DNA of 64,000 nt from contig DFHF01000053.1 in NCBI GenBank assembly GCA_002371825.1, positions 1-64,000 on the forward strand. The letters are read 5' to 3'. Of the stretch, positions 15,928 through 24,086 are shown piece by piece (positions within the stretch are counted from its first letter, which is position 1; each line of letters begins with the position of its first letter). The DNA is from Ruminococcus flavefaciens. Lineage in GTDB: Bacteria > Bacillota > Clostridia > Oscillospirales > Ruminococcaceae. The translations under genes were made by a program, and so were the position numbers. The notes under the pieces were generated by a model. That model was given only the letters and a program-made list of their open reading frames with translations, was not told the origin of the DNA and ran no database searches.

Positions 15928-16732
15928 GATAGAGATAAAAAATCTCACAGTCAATTATATAGAAAACAAAAAGACCTTCAATGCTTTGCATGATGTTTCC
16001 TTTGGTGTGGCTGACGGCGAATTCGTCAGCGTTATCGGTGCCAGCGGATGCGGAAAATCTACTCTGCTCAGCGTCCTCGAAGGCATCTATAAAGCCGCAG
16101 GCGGCTCCGTCGAGATCGACGGGAAAGAGCTTCACGGCACAGGCAGGGACCGTGGAGTGGTGTTCCAGCACTACTCCCTCTTCCCCTGGATGACTACAAG
16201 AAATAATATCGAATTCGGCATCAAACAGGCTCAGCGTGGCCTGAAAAAAAGCGAGCGCCTCAGGATAGCTGACGAATTCCTCAACAAAGTCGGTCTTGAA
16301 GGCTTCGGCAGCAAATATCCCTCTCAGCTCTCAGGCGGTATGCAGCAGCGTGCAGCTATTGCCCGTGCTCTGGCTATGAATACGGATATTCTCCTTATGG
16401 ATGAGCCTTTCAGTGCTATTGATGCCAAAAATCGTGTGATACTTCAGGATCTCCTGCTCTCACTCTGGGAGGGCGACGGTTCTGAGCCCCGTAAGACCGT
16501 GGTATTTGTTACCCATGATATAGATGAAGCTATACTGCTTTCCGATAAGATAGTTGTTCTCACTGCTCACCCCGGCACTCTTAATGAGGTCGTAAAGGTG
16601 CCATTCAGCCGTCCGAGAAATCGCTCAGAGCTGGTAAGGACAGATGAGTACAGCAAGTTCAGGAACAAGCTCCTGTCCCTGCTTTACAGCGATATTGCCG
16701 AGCGTATCGGCGGAGAAGAGGTGGTATTATGA
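15914..16732 (+). CDS. ABC transporter ATPase (SsuB/TauB-like)
   Basis: A 272-residue ATPase with Walker A GASGCGKST near residue 41, Q-loop FQHYSLFPWMT, signature LSGGMQQR near 140, Walker B LLMDEPFSAID near 160 and switch His in FVTHDIDEA. The combination SGGMQQR, DEPFSA(I/L)D and ...VLTAHPG is typical of the nitrate/sulfonate/taurine subfamily. It starts inside the end of the binding-protein gene and ends inside the start of the permease gene, so the three products are made together. Confidence 0.92.
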   Translation: MTTNKIEIKNLTVNYIENKKTFNALHDVSFGVADGEFVSVIGASGCGKSTLLSVLEGIYKAAGGSVEIDGKELHGTGRDRGVVFQHYSLFPWMTTRNNIEFGIKQAQRGLKKSERLRIADEFLNKVGLEGFGSKYPSQLSGGMQQRAAIARALAMNTDILLMDEPFSAIDAKNRVILQDLLLSLWEGDGSEPRKTVVFVTHDIDEAILLSDKIVVLTAHPGTLNEVVKVPFSRPRNRSELVRTDEYSKFRNKLLSLLYSDIAERIGGEEVVL

Positions 16733-17649
16733 CATGGAAAAACCGCTTCCTAAGAGTCACCCACCTGCTGTTCATCGCCCTGCTTCTGATACAGCTTCTG
16801 CCGGATCAGTCGACCAAAGAGGTATGCACCAGCTCACTGGTAAAATTTGTTATCGCAGTGGAAGCAGTTACGATAGCAGCTTCCATTATCATTAAAAAGC
16901 GTGAATCCCTTTCCCTGCTTCTGGATATAGTCGGATTCGTATACGTTTTCCTTGCATTATGGTCTCTTGCTACTGCTAAATACAACTACCTCAATGACCT
17001 GCTGTTCCCTGCTCCCGGCAAGGTGGTCTCACAGTTTGTGGAGGACAGGGATAAAATTTGGATAAACATCAAAAGCTCCCTTGGTACTACCCTGAAAGGC
17101 TTCCTTATTGCTGTTGCAGCAGCTGTTCCCCTGGGACTCTTTATCGGATGGAGCACAAGAATAGGCAGCGCTGCTACTTATATCACTAAGTTTTTCAGCT
17201 CTATCCCGCCTATAGTATATATCCCCTATGGTATCGCTCTCCTTCCCACTTTCCAGTCAGTATCAGTTTTCGTCATCTTCCTGGCTACATTCTGGCCTGT
17301 ATTCGCCGGCACTATGAGCGGTGTTCTCGGAGTTGACAAGCGTATCATAGATTCCGCAAAGGTACTTAATGTTAAAAAGCCTGAAATGCTCTTCAGAGTC
17401 ATTCTTCCGGCTTCACTCTCACAGATATTCCTCGGCTGCAATCAAGGCCTGAGCGTATCATTTATCCTTCTCACATCAGCAGAGATGATAGGTGCCCGTG
17501 ACGGTATGGGCTACTATGTAAAGTATTACTCGGATTTCGGCGACTACACAAGGACTATCACCGGACTTCTCGTTATCGGCTTTGTGGTTATCGCTGTTAC
17601 ATTTCTGTTCAATAAGTTCCAGAATTATCTTCTTCGCTGGAAAAAGTGA
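16729..17649 (+). CDS. ABC transporter permease (SsuC-like)
   Basis: A 306-residue inner-membrane permease of the BPD_transp_1 type. Its start overlaps the ATPase stop (4 bp). It carries extra N-terminal hydrophobic segments (about 8-75) before the core. The cytoplasmic EAA-type loop is seen around VDKRIIDSAKVLNVKKPEMLFRVILP, here without the classical EAA triplet. The final helices include SFILLTSAEMIGARDGMGY, a stretch typical of SsuC/TauC permeases. It completes a three-component importer, and a terminator follows directly. Confidence 0.9.
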   Translation: MTWKNRFLRVTHLLFIALLLIQLLPDQSTKEVCTSSLVKFVIAVEAVTIAASIIIKKRESLSLLLDIVGFVYVFLALWSLATAKYNYLNDLLFPAPGKVVSQFVEDRDKIWINIKSSLGTTLKGFLIAVAAAVPLGLFIGWSTRIGSAATYITKFFSSIPPIVYIPYGIALLPTFQSVSVFVIFLATFWPVFAGTMSGVLGVDKRIIDSAKVLNVKKPEMLFRVILPASLSQIFLGCNQGLSVSFILLTSAEMIGARDGMGYYVKYYSDFGDYTRTITGLLVIGFVVIAVTFLFNKFQNYLLRWKK

Positions 17650-17664
17650 TATATACCGTATTCT

Positions 17665-17697
17665 TCCCCTTGAACACTTCGTTCAGGGGATTTTTTG
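17665..17697 (+). terminator. Intrinsic terminator of the transporter operon
   Basis: A stem CCCC-TGAAC / GTTCA-GGGG with a one-base bulge and loop ACTTC, followed by ATTTTTTG. Confidence 0.85.
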
Positions 17698-17727
17698 CTT
17701 GTTTACGTCTTTTTGTTCAATATGCAG

Positions 17728-17834
17728 TTATAGCTCACGACTATAAGTGACAATTTGTAATTAATGCTGAATATATCAAAAACCTATTGACAAATCACTA
17801 ATAGAGAGTTATAATACATACAGTTCCGATAGGA
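17728..17834 (+). promoter_or_regulatory. LysR-type operator and promoter of the transsulfuration operon (site D)
   Basis: A perfect dyad TTATAG-N7-CTATAA (17728-17746) has the same half sites and spacing as site C. The promoter is TTGACA (17787-17792), 17 bp, TATAAT (17810-17815). The dyad is 20 bp further from the -35 box than at sites A, B and C, which is about two helical turns and so on the same face. The box CATACAGTTCCGATAGGA (17817-17834) follows the -10 and matches those at sites B and C. Confidence 0.7.
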
Positions 17835-17866
17835 ATACAATGAATTGATTGAAAGGAGTGCTGGTC

Positions 17867-17968
17867 ATGAGATCATATATTTTTACCTCAATGTGTTTTC
17901 GCTGTTGTATGTACTTTTCTGCCCCACGTTCTGCGGATACTTATGCTCAGCGATGTTGCTCTATCTGA
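17867..17968 (+). CDS. Cys-rich leader peptide, 33 residues, of the transsulfuration operon
   Basis: A short ORF with a strong ribosome site (AAAGGAG, nine bases before the ATG) lies between a consensus promoter and an intrinsic terminator. It contains five Cys in 33 residues: Cys10, the pair Cys13-Cys14 (codons at 17903 and 17906) and the pair Cys30-Cys31 (17954 and 17957). The tail reads AQRCCSI. The operon behind it makes cysteine from homocysteine, so the Cys codons are in the right place to act as a sensor. The segment 17953-17960, covering the last Cys pair, can base-pair with 18007-18014 at the foot of the terminator. Confidence 0.7.
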   Translation: MRSYIFTSMCFRCCMYFSAPRSADTYAQRCCSI

Positions 17969-17988
17969 AACATTTACAGCATTTGTAC

Positions 17989-18044
17989 CAGACTTTCGTA
18001 GTCTGAAGCAGCGTGAGATGCAGACGGCATTTCACGCTTTTTTT
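17989..18044 (+). terminator. Attenuator: hairpin plus intrinsic terminator ahead of the methyltransferase gene
   Basis: The hairpin CAGACT-TTCGT-AGTCTG (17989-18005) is followed by an 11-bp stem. Left arm GCGTGAGATGC (18011-18021) pairs with GCATTTCACGC (18027-18037) through one G-U pair around an AGACG loop, followed by seven T residues. The ribosome site GGAGG of the next gene starts directly after the T-run. A terminator between promoter and first gene, behind a Cys-rich ORF, implies regulated termination. Competing pairings are 17953-17960 with 18007-18014 and GTCTG (18001-18005) with CAGAC (18021-18025). Confidence 0.85.
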
Positions 18045-18055
18045 GGAGGTTTTTT

Positions 18056-18955
18056 ATGGTCGATGAACGTGAAAGCGTGACCGCTAAGCTCTGTGCCTTT
18101 GTCAGAGCATGGCACTCTAACAGATCACGCGAGAAAATTTATGACGACTATCTTGCCTATGACCTTATGGGCAAGGAGGAATATGACGAACTCTATGATA
18201 TGATAAGCCGGGGATTCTCAGACGGTCCCGTTAAATATTCACCTGAGGATACCGAGCAGATCATTAATGAATATATCGCCCCTATACCGCTTTCAAGAAT
18301 TCACTTCTCTGAAAGCAGACTGCTTAACTTCGCCCGCAGTCACGGCAGGATACAATATGTTATCTGCGGTGCAGGTTCGGATACCTTCTCTTTCAGAAAT
18401 ACCGACCCGAACATTGAGATATTTGAGATAGACCATCCGGATACTCAGAATTACAAGCTTGAAAAAATAAGCCGCCTCGAATGGAACATCCCTAAAAATG
18501 TTCACTTTGTTCCTGTAAACTTCGAGACAGAAAAGATGTCAGATAAGCTTCTGGCTGCGGGATTTGATCCCTCAGCACCATCATTTTTCAGCATACTCGG
18601 CGTATCCTACTACCTTACCCTCGATGTTTTCTCACAGACTCTCGCTCAGATCGCTGAGCTTTCAGCACTCGAAAGCACTGTGGTATTTGATTATCCGATC
18701 AAAAGCGGAGTTTTCCCGAGAAGAGTAAAAAAACTTGAAGAGATAACAGAATCACTGGGAGAAGTCATGCAGGGCGGCTTCGATTATAACGAGGTGTCCC
18801 GTGCACTGTACTCCCTCGGTTTCCAGATAAACACCTATATGCCTCCTGAAAAGGTGCAGAGAGCCTATTTCAGCGGAAGACATGACAATATGAAAGCTTT
18901 TGAAAACGTCAGCCTGATATCGGCAGCTTATACCGCAGGCTATCAATATGAATAA
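18056..18955 (+). CDS. SAM-dependent methyltransferase, leucine carboxyl methyltransferase-like (PF04072 type)
   Basis: A 299-residue enzyme. The motif order VICGAGSDTFSFR (SAM site, about 103-115), FEIDHPDTQNYK (acidic residue after strand 2) and VPVNFE is the pattern of the PPM1/LCM family of class I methyltransferases. It is first in an operon with MccB-like and MccA-like genes, 11 bp before the former. In Bacillus subtilis the equivalent mcc operon also opens with a (different) SAM methyltransferase, whose product S-adenosylhomocysteine feeds the homocysteine pool. The substrate is unknown. Expression depends on read-through of the upstream terminator. Confidence 0.82.
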   Translation: MVDERESVTAKLCAFVRAWHSNRSREKIYDDYLAYDLMGKEEYDELYDMISRGFSDGPVKYSPEDTEQIINEYIAPIPLSRIHFSESRLLNFARSHGRIQYVICGAGSDTFSFRNTDPNIEIFEIDHPDTQNYKLEKISRLEWNIPKNVHFVPVNFETEKMSDKLLAAGFDPSAPSFFSILGVSYYLTLDVFSQTLAQIAELSALESTVVFDYPIKSGVFPRRVKKLEEITESLGEVMQGGFDYNEVSRALYSLGFQINTYMPPEKVQRAYFSGRHDNMKAFENVSLISAAYTAGYQYE

Positions 18956-18966
18956 GGAGAATTATT

Positions 18967-20127
18967 ATGAGTAAATTTGCTAATACAGAAACTGCCCTCA
19001 TCCACGGAGGAATTTCCATTGACGAACGTACAGGTGCCGTAAATGTACCTATCTACCAGACATCCACATACAAGCAGGACGGCCTCGGAAAAATGAGAGG
19101 ATATGAATACTCCCGTACAGGCAATCCCACCCGTGAGGCTCTTGAAGCTCTTATCGCTGAACTTGAAGGCGGCAAAGCAGGATTTGCTTTTGCTTCCGGA
19201 ATGGCTGCTCTTACAGCAGTGCTCAGCCTCCTTCACAGCGGCGACAGAGTACTCATTTCAAGCAACGTTTACGGCGGCACATTCAGACTTCTCAATAAGG
19301 TATTCGACCACTTCAATATCAGCTACACTATCGCTGATACTGATGACCCGGAAAAATATGAGACTGAGATAACTGATGATGTAAGGGCCGTTATAATTGA
19401 AAGCCCTGCAAATCCTCTTATGACTATTACCGATATCAAAGCTATCGCTGATATATCACACAGACACGGCCTGCTGGTGATCGTTGACAATACTTTTATG
19501 ACCCCATATCTCCAGAAGCCGCTTGAACTTGGAGCTGATATTGTTGTTCACAGTGCTACAAAGTACCTCGGCGGACACAGCGATGTGGTTTCCGGTCTTG
19601 CTGTTGTTAATTCAGATGAGCTTGCTGAAAAAATTGCTTTTATTCAGAACTCCACCGGCGGAGTGCTCGGCCCCTTCGACTCCTTCCTTCTTATAAGAGG
19701 TATCAAGACTCTCGCTGTACGCATGGACAGACACGTTTACAATGCTGAAAAAGCTGCGGAATTTCTGTCAGCTCACAAAGCAGTCAAAAAGGTGTATTAC
19801 CCCGGCCTTGAAAGCAGTCAGGGATATGCTGTGAACCGCAGACAGGCTAAAAACGGCGGCGCTATGATATCCTTTGAGCTCCATGAGAACTATGATATCA
19901 AACGCTTCTTTGAAAGCCTGGAGCTTGTTTCCCTCGCTGAGAGCCTTGGCGGTGTTGAATCTCTTGTATGCCATCCCGCAACAATGACCCACGCTTCTAT
20001 CCCTGCTGATATCCGTCAGAAGGTAGGTATCACCGACGGCCTTATCCGCCTTTCAGTAGGTATCGAAAGCATTGATGATATCCTCGCTGATATAGCTCAG
20101 GCCATCGCAAAAGCTGAGATAAAGTGA
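18967..20127 (+). CDS. mccB: PLP-dependent trans-sulfuration enzyme, probable cystathionine gamma-lyase
   Basis: A 386-residue Cys/Met metabolism PLP enzyme. The motifs YSRTGNPTREALE (about 44-56), FASGMAA, VDNTFMTPY and SATKYLGGHSD with the PLP-binding Lys (about 198) are all present. Sequence alone does not separate cystathionine gamma-lyase from gamma-synthase or methionine gamma-lyase. The direct partner behind it is of the MccA type, which favours the reverse transsulfuration pair. Cystathionine would be cleaved to cysteine, 2-oxobutyrate and ammonia. It has GGAG before the ATG and a gap of about 10 bp to the next gene. Confidence 0.87.
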   Translation: MSKFANTETALIHGGISIDERTGAVNVPIYQTSTYKQDGLGKMRGYEYSRTGNPTREALEALIAELEGGKAGFAFASGMAALTAVLSLLHSGDRVLISSNVYGGTFRLLNKVFDHFNISYTIADTDDPEKYETEITDDVRAVIIESPANPLMTITDIKAIADISHRHGLLVIVDNTFMTPYLQKPLELGADIVVHSATKYLGGHSDVVSGLAVVNSDELAEKIAFIQNSTGGVLGPFDSFLLIRGIKTLAVRMDRHVYNAEKAAEFLSAHKAVKKVYYPGLESSQGYAVNRRQAKNGGAMISFELHENYDIKRFFESLELVSLAESLGGVESLVCHPATMTHASIPADIRQKVGITDGLIRLSVGIESIDDILADIAQAIAKAEIK

Positions 20128-20137
20128 GGTGCCGGAT

Positions 20138-21055
20138 ATGAATTACTATGATTCCATGCAGGACCTCATAGGCAATACTCCCCTTGTGAGGCTCGGAAAT
20201 ATCGTCAGAAAAAACGGGGTCAACGTTTTTGCAAAGCTGGAACTCTATAACCCCTCAGGCAGCGTCAAGGACCGCACAGGCCTCTATATGATAAATGATG
20301 CCGAGAAACGGGGCATACTCAGAAAGGGCGGTACCATTGTTGAGGCTACCGCCGGCAATACCGGTCTGGGTATTGCTTTTGCAGCTCTGAACAGAGGATA
20401 CAAAATAATCTTTGTAGTGCCTACTAAGTTTTCTGCTGAAAAACAGGCTCTCCTAAGAGCTCTCGGTGCTGAGGTGATAAACACTCCCCGTGAGGAAGGT
20501 ATGCTGGGAGCTGTCAGAAAGGCGGACGAGATAAAAGCTCAGATACCCGGCTCGGTATCTCTTGAACAGTTCAAAAATCAGAGCAACCCTCTTGCACACT
20601 ATGAAACTACAGGCCGTGAGATATTTGAGGCTCTGGACGGCAGGATAGACTATGTTGTTGCCGGAGCAGGCAGCGGCGGCACCTATACCGGTATCCTTAG
20701 GTATATAAAGGAACGTGTTCCGTCAGTAAAGGGCGTCCTCGCAGACCCGGTAGGCTCTACAATGGGCGGCGGAGAGCACGGCGACTACAACATCGAGGGT
20801 ATCGGCAATGACTTCATAGCTGATACTATGGATATGACTCTTGTGGACAAAGTTATTAAAATAGACGATAACGAAGCCTTCAGCAGCGCTCGTCTGCTGG
20901 CTTCAGCAGAAGGAATAATCGCAGGTTCATCCTCCGGTGCAGCTATGGCTGCTGTTCAGAAGCTGATAGACAGCGGCGCAGAAGGAAATATAGTTACTGT
21001 TTTCCCCGATCGTGGAGACCGCTATTTCAGCACAGGTCTTTTCGATCAGAAATAA
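20138..21055 (+). CDS. mccA: Cystathionine beta-synthase / cysteine synthase family protein (MccA-like)
   Basis: A 305-residue PLP enzyme of the OASS/CBS fold without the C-terminal CBS regulatory domain. LELYNPSGSVKDR carries the PLP Lys (about 41). The asparagine loop reads EATAGNTGLG rather than the TSGNTGI of CysK; the TAGNTG form is what I associate with MccA/YrhA and CBS proteins. It would join homocysteine with O-acetylserine or serine to make cystathionine for the preceding lyase. The start at 20138 is preferred because GAGGTG lies six bases upstream; a GTG at 20129 falls within that site. Confidence 0.85.
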   Translation: MNYYDSMQDLIGNTPLVRLGNIVRKNGVNVFAKLELYNPSGSVKDRTGLYMINDAEKRGILRKGGTIVEATAGNTGLGIAFAALNRGYKIIFVVPTKFSAEKQALLRALGAEVINTPREEGMLGAVRKADEIKAQIPGSVSLEQFKNQSNPLAHYETTGREIFEALDGRIDYVVAGAGSGGTYTGILRYIKERVPSVKGVLADPVGSTMGGGEHGDYNIEGIGNDFIADTMDMTLVDKVIKIDDNEAFSSARLLASAEGIIAGSSSGAAMAAVQKLIDSGAEGNIVTVFPDRGDRYFSTGLFDQK

Positions 21056-21080
21056 ATTTGATTTGAAATGAGGCGTTGAT

Positions 21081-21995
21081 ATGACCTTACAGCAGCTTAA
21101 ATATATCCTGGCAATTTCCGAGACCGGTTCAATGAATAAGGCCGCTGAACAGCTTTATGTTTCACAGCCGTCACTGACTTCCTCTGTTCAGGAGCTGGAA
21201 AAAGAGATCGGTATCAAGATCTTCAACCGCAGCGGCCGTGGAGTTACTCTCACAAATGACGGATCCGAGTTTATCAGATATGCAAGACAGGTAGTCGGAC
21301 AGTTCGATATACTCTCTGAAAAATACATAAACAAGGGCAGCATCAAGAAAAAGTTCGGAGTCTCCACTCAGCACTATTCCTTTGCTGTAAAAGCCTTTGT
21401 TGAAATGGTAAAGGAGTTCGACACTTCAAAATATGAGTTTGCAGTCCGTGAGACAAAAACTGCTGAGATAATCAGCGATGTGGCTACGCTGCGCAGTGAG
21501 ATCGGGATAATCTATCTGAACGACTTCAACCGGAAATCCATTACAAAGCTGCTCAGCTCAAACGGTCTTGATTTTCACAGCCTTACTAAGTGCAGCCCCT
21601 ATGTATACCTATGGAAAGGCCACCCGCTGGCTGATGAGAAGAAGATAACCTTTGAACAGCTGGCTGATTACCCATGTCTCTCCTTCGAGCAGGGCGATAA
21701 CAGCTCCTTCTATCTGGCTGAAGAGATACTGAGCACCAATGAGTATCAGAGGATAATCAAAGCCAATGACCGTGCAACTATGCTTAACCTGATGATAGGT
21801 CTTAACGGATATACCCTCTGCTCAGGAATAATCTGCGAGGAGCTGAATGGCAGCGACTATACAGCTGTCCCCTTCGACTGCGGCGACACTGATGAGGCTA
21901 TGGAGATAGGTTATATCACACTGAAAAATGTCATCCTCAGCGAGATGGCTGAGATCTATATCAAAGAACTGAAAGCCTACCTCAACATAGACTGA
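21081..21995 (+). CDS. LysR-family transcriptional regulator, candidate master of the sulfur/2-oxoacid regulon
   Basis: A 304-residue LTTR. The N-terminal winged HTH (1-60) reads MTLQQLKYILAISETGSMNK and continues with YVSQPSLTSSVQELE. The C-terminal two-lobe ligand domain follows. It is the last gene of the methyltransferase-mccB-mccA operon, 25 bp behind mccA, and thus sits between two of the four TTATAR-N7-CTATAR sites. A perfect 16-bp inverted repeat begins 12 bp after its stop and includes site C. LTTRs bind T-N11-A dyads centred near -65, and site C lies there. A sulfur metabolite such as O-acetylserine or homocysteine is a plausible coinducer (inference). Confidence 0.9.
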   Translation: MTLQQLKYILAISETGSMNKAAEQLYVSQPSLTSSVQELEKEIGIKIFNRSGRGVTLTNDGSEFIRYARQVVGQFDILSEKYINKGSIKKKFGVSTQHYSFAVKAFVEMVKEFDTSKYEFAVRETKTAEIISDVATLRSEIGIIYLNDFNRKSITKLLSSNGLDFHSLTKCSPYVYLWKGHPLADEKKITFEQLADYPCLSFEQGDNSSFYLAEEILSTNEYQRIIKANDRATMLNLMIGLNGYTLCSGIICEELNGSDYTAVPFDCGDTDEAMEIGYITLKNVILSEMAEIYIKELKAYLNID

Positions 21996-22007
21996 ATACA
22001 GGAACAG

Positions 22008-22108
22008 TATCATCAGTTATAGGTCATTCCTATAACTGATGATAATCCTTTTATATTGGACATTTAATTAATGCCATTGTATAATTAAAACATACCAAAA
22101 CGATAGGA
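22008..22108 (+). promoter_or_regulatory. LysR-type operator and promoter of the 2-oxoacid oxidoreductase operon (site C)
   Basis: Two perfect 16-base arms (22008-22023 and 22029-22044), separated by TCATT, contain the shared dyad TTATAG-N7-CTATAA (22017-22035). The promoter is TTGGAC (22056-22061), 18 bp, TATAAT (22080-22085). The dyad centre is about 66 bp before the expected start of transcription, the normal LysR position. The shared box CATACCAAAACGATAGGA (22091-22108) covers the start of the mRNA and overlaps the ribosome site of the next gene. The long palindrome might also end the lysR transcript. Confidence 0.78.
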
Positions 22109-22117
22109 GATATTGCT

Positions 22118-22630
22118 ATGAAAGAGATAATCTGGTTAGGAAGAGGCGGTCAGGGCGCATTCACAGCTGCTAAGCTGCTCGGAGCTGCTTATACTTCCGG
22201 CGGAAACCTCTATGCACTCGCTTTCCCTTCATTCGGTCCGGAAAGAAGAGGTGCTCCCGTAAGAGCCTTCACTAAGCTCGATACAAAGCCTGTCCTGGAC
22301 AGAAGTCAGACGGAAAAGGCTGATTATATCGTTGTCCTTGATGACACTCTTTACTCCCCTGAGCTCAATAAGCTCATTAAAGAGGACGGAAAAATAATCA
22401 TTAATTCAAAGTCACCGGCAGAGGGCGCAGAGACCTTCGATGCCGGAAGAATAGCTGCCGAATTCAGACTTCCTACGGTAAATACCGTCATGCTGGGACT
22501 GCTTACCGGTATTTCCGGAATAATTTCTGCGGATGACGCTGTCTGTGCCATAAAAGAGCATATGCCGGCTAAAATACAGGAACGCAATATCAATGCTTTT
22601 CAGGAAGCTGTGCAGGAGGTGCTTCAATGA
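22118..22630 (+). CDS. 2-oxoacid:ferredoxin oxidoreductase, gamma subunit
   Basis: A 170-residue protein of the POR/KOR gamma family. It starts with IIWLGRGGQGAFTAAKLLG, continues with FPSFGPERRGAPVRAF near residue 45, and has VLDDTL and VNTVMLG later. This subunit completes the CoA-binding part of four-subunit oxidoreductases that convert a 2-oxoacid and CoA to acyl-CoA, CO2 and reduced ferredoxin. It is the first gene of a gamma-delta-alpha-beta operon; its stop overlaps the delta start by 4 bp. Confidence 0.92.
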   Translation: MKEIIWLGRGGQGAFTAAKLLGAAYTSGGNLYALAFPSFGPERRGAPVRAFTKLDTKPVLDRSQTEKADYIVVLDDTLYSPELNKLIKEDGKIIINSKSPAEGAETFDAGRIAAEFRLPTVNTVMLGLLTGISGIISADDAVCAIKEHMPAKIQERNINAFQEAVQEVLQ

Positions 22631-22917
22631 GACCATTTATCAGAGAAAAAAAGAGCTTCTCTTTTCAGGAAGTCCCCGAAAATACCTCTTTTGAGGCAGG
22701 ATATCTTGTTTCAGTCAACAGCGGCTGGAGAAGCATCAGACCAGTTATAGATAATGCAAAATGCGTCGGATGTGAACAGTGCTATCTGTACTGTCCGGAC
22801 GGCGTGATATCAATAAAAGACGGCAAAGCAGCCATTGATTACGACTTCTGTAAGGGCTGCGGCATCTGTGCTAAGATCTGCAGGATAGGTGCAGTCAGAA
22901 TGGAGGAGGAAAACTGA
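22627..22917 (+). CDS. 2-oxoacid:ferredoxin oxidoreductase, delta (ferredoxin) subunit
   Basis: A 96-residue polyferredoxin with two classical 4Fe-4S motifs, CVGCEQCYLYCPDGV (about 48-62) and CKGCGICAKICRIGA (about 78-92). An N-terminal extension probably docks to the other subunits. It carries electrons from the TPP site to external ferredoxin. Overlapping starts on both sides show tight translational coupling in the four-gene set. Confidence 0.94.
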   Translation: MRPFIREKKSFSFQEVPENTSFEAGYLVSVNSGWRSIRPVIDNAKCVGCEQCYLYCPDGVISIKDGKAAIDYDFCKGCGICAKICRIGAVRMEEEN

Positions 22918-24086
22918 TGAGTAAAAAATTTCTCTCAGGCAATGAGGCCTTTGCTGAGGGCATCAGACTTGCCCGGCCGGAGGTCATTTCTGCCTACCCT
23001 ATCACTCCGCAGACTATAGTTGTTGAACGTCTTTCTGAAATGGTGGAGGACGGAAGCCTCACCGCTGAGTACGTTCATGTTGAATCTGAACATTCAGCTC
23101 TTTCATGTGCGATCGGCGCAAGTGCTGCCGGTGCAAGAGCTTTTACAGCCACTTCCTCACAGGGGCTGCTTTATATGGCAGAATGTCTCTACTACGCTGC
23201 CGGCGGACGTTTTCCCATCGTAATGATGAATGCTGACCGCTCCACAGCACTGCCCTGGAATATCTACGGCGATCAGCGTGACAGCCTCTCTCAGCTGGAC
23301 AGCGGCTGGATACAGGCCTATGCCGAAAACGCTCAGGAAGCGCTTGACCTTGCTCTCATGAGCTATAAGATCGCTGAAAATAAAGCGGTCTCTACTCCCT
23401 ATATGGCAAATCTTGACGGATTTATCCTCACCCATACCTACGAGACCGTGGATATCCCGGAGCGTGAGCAGGCTGACAGATTCCTGCCGCCCTATGAGAC
23501 CGATAACCGTATAGACTTCGATAACCCGAAGAATATGGCCTTCTCAGCTGGTCCCGATACCAACTACATCTTCAAATTCAAGGAGCACCAGGGAGTACTC
23601 GCTGCAAGACAGGTCATCAGAGACACTGAAAAGGAGTTTGCTGAGATTTTCGGCAGAAAGTACTCCGGTCTCATCGATACATATCTCACAGATGACGCAG
23701 ACTATATACTTGTAACACTCGGAAGCATTGCCGGACTCTGCCGTGAAACTGCGGATAAGCTCCGTGAAAACGGTGTAAAAGCAGGTGTGGTCCGCATCCG
23801 CTATATGAGACCTTTCCCCAATGAGGAAATAGCTGAGGCACTCAAAAATGCCAGGGCCTACGGTGTCCTCGAAAAGGATATCAGCTTCGGAAATGAAGGA
23901 GCTGTTTTCACAAATGTTAACTCAGCACTGAAAAAAGCCGGGATCAATATCAGCGGATATAACTTCATCGGCGGACTCGGCGGAAGAAATATCTCTGCCG
24001 GAGATATCCAGGATATCTTCAGCGGCCTTATCAACGGCACTGACAGTGTTAATTTCATCGGAATAGGAGGCGTTAACAATGGCTAA
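22917..24086 (+). CDS. 2-oxoacid:ferredoxin oxidoreductase, alpha subunit
   Basis: A 389-residue alpha subunit. It opens with FLSGNEAFAEGIRLARPEVI and YPITPQT (about 26-32), the conserved pyrimidine-binding start of POR alpha chains. Next come EYVHVESEHSALSCAIGASA and the ATSSQGLLYM segment, and a C-terminal domain with VRIRYMRPFP. The four-subunit form resembles pyruvate and branched-chain 2-oxoisovalerate oxidoreductases. Substrate choice cannot be read from these motifs. The context suggests 2-oxobutyrate (made by the MccB-like lyase), a branched-chain or aryl 2-oxoacid, or 4-methylthio-2-oxobutyrate. Confidence 0.92.
   Translation: MSKKFLSGNEAFAEGIRLARPEVISAYPITPQTIVVERLSEMVEDGSLTAEYVHVESEHSALSCAIGASAAGARAFTATSSQGLLYMAECLYYAAGGRFPIVMMNADRSTALPWNIYGDQRDSLSQLDSGWIQAYAENAQEALDLALMSYKIAENKAVSTPYMANLDGFILTHTYETVDIPEREQADRFLPPYETDNRIDFDNPKNMAFSAGPDTNYIFKFKEHQGVLAARQVIRDTEKEFAEIFGRKYSGLIDTYLTDDADYILVTLGSIAGLCRETADKLRENGVKAGVVRIRYMRPFPNEEIAEALKNARAYGVLEKDISFGNEGAVFTNVNSALKKAGINISGYNFIGGLGGRNISAGDIQDIFSGLINGTDSVNFIGIGGVNNG

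Noticed and set aside
14638..18055. SAM riboswitch or T-box in front of the sulfur genes and metG.
   Set aside because: The conserved SAM-I core and the T-box AGGGTGGnACCGCG element are absent from these leaders and from 45660-45810.
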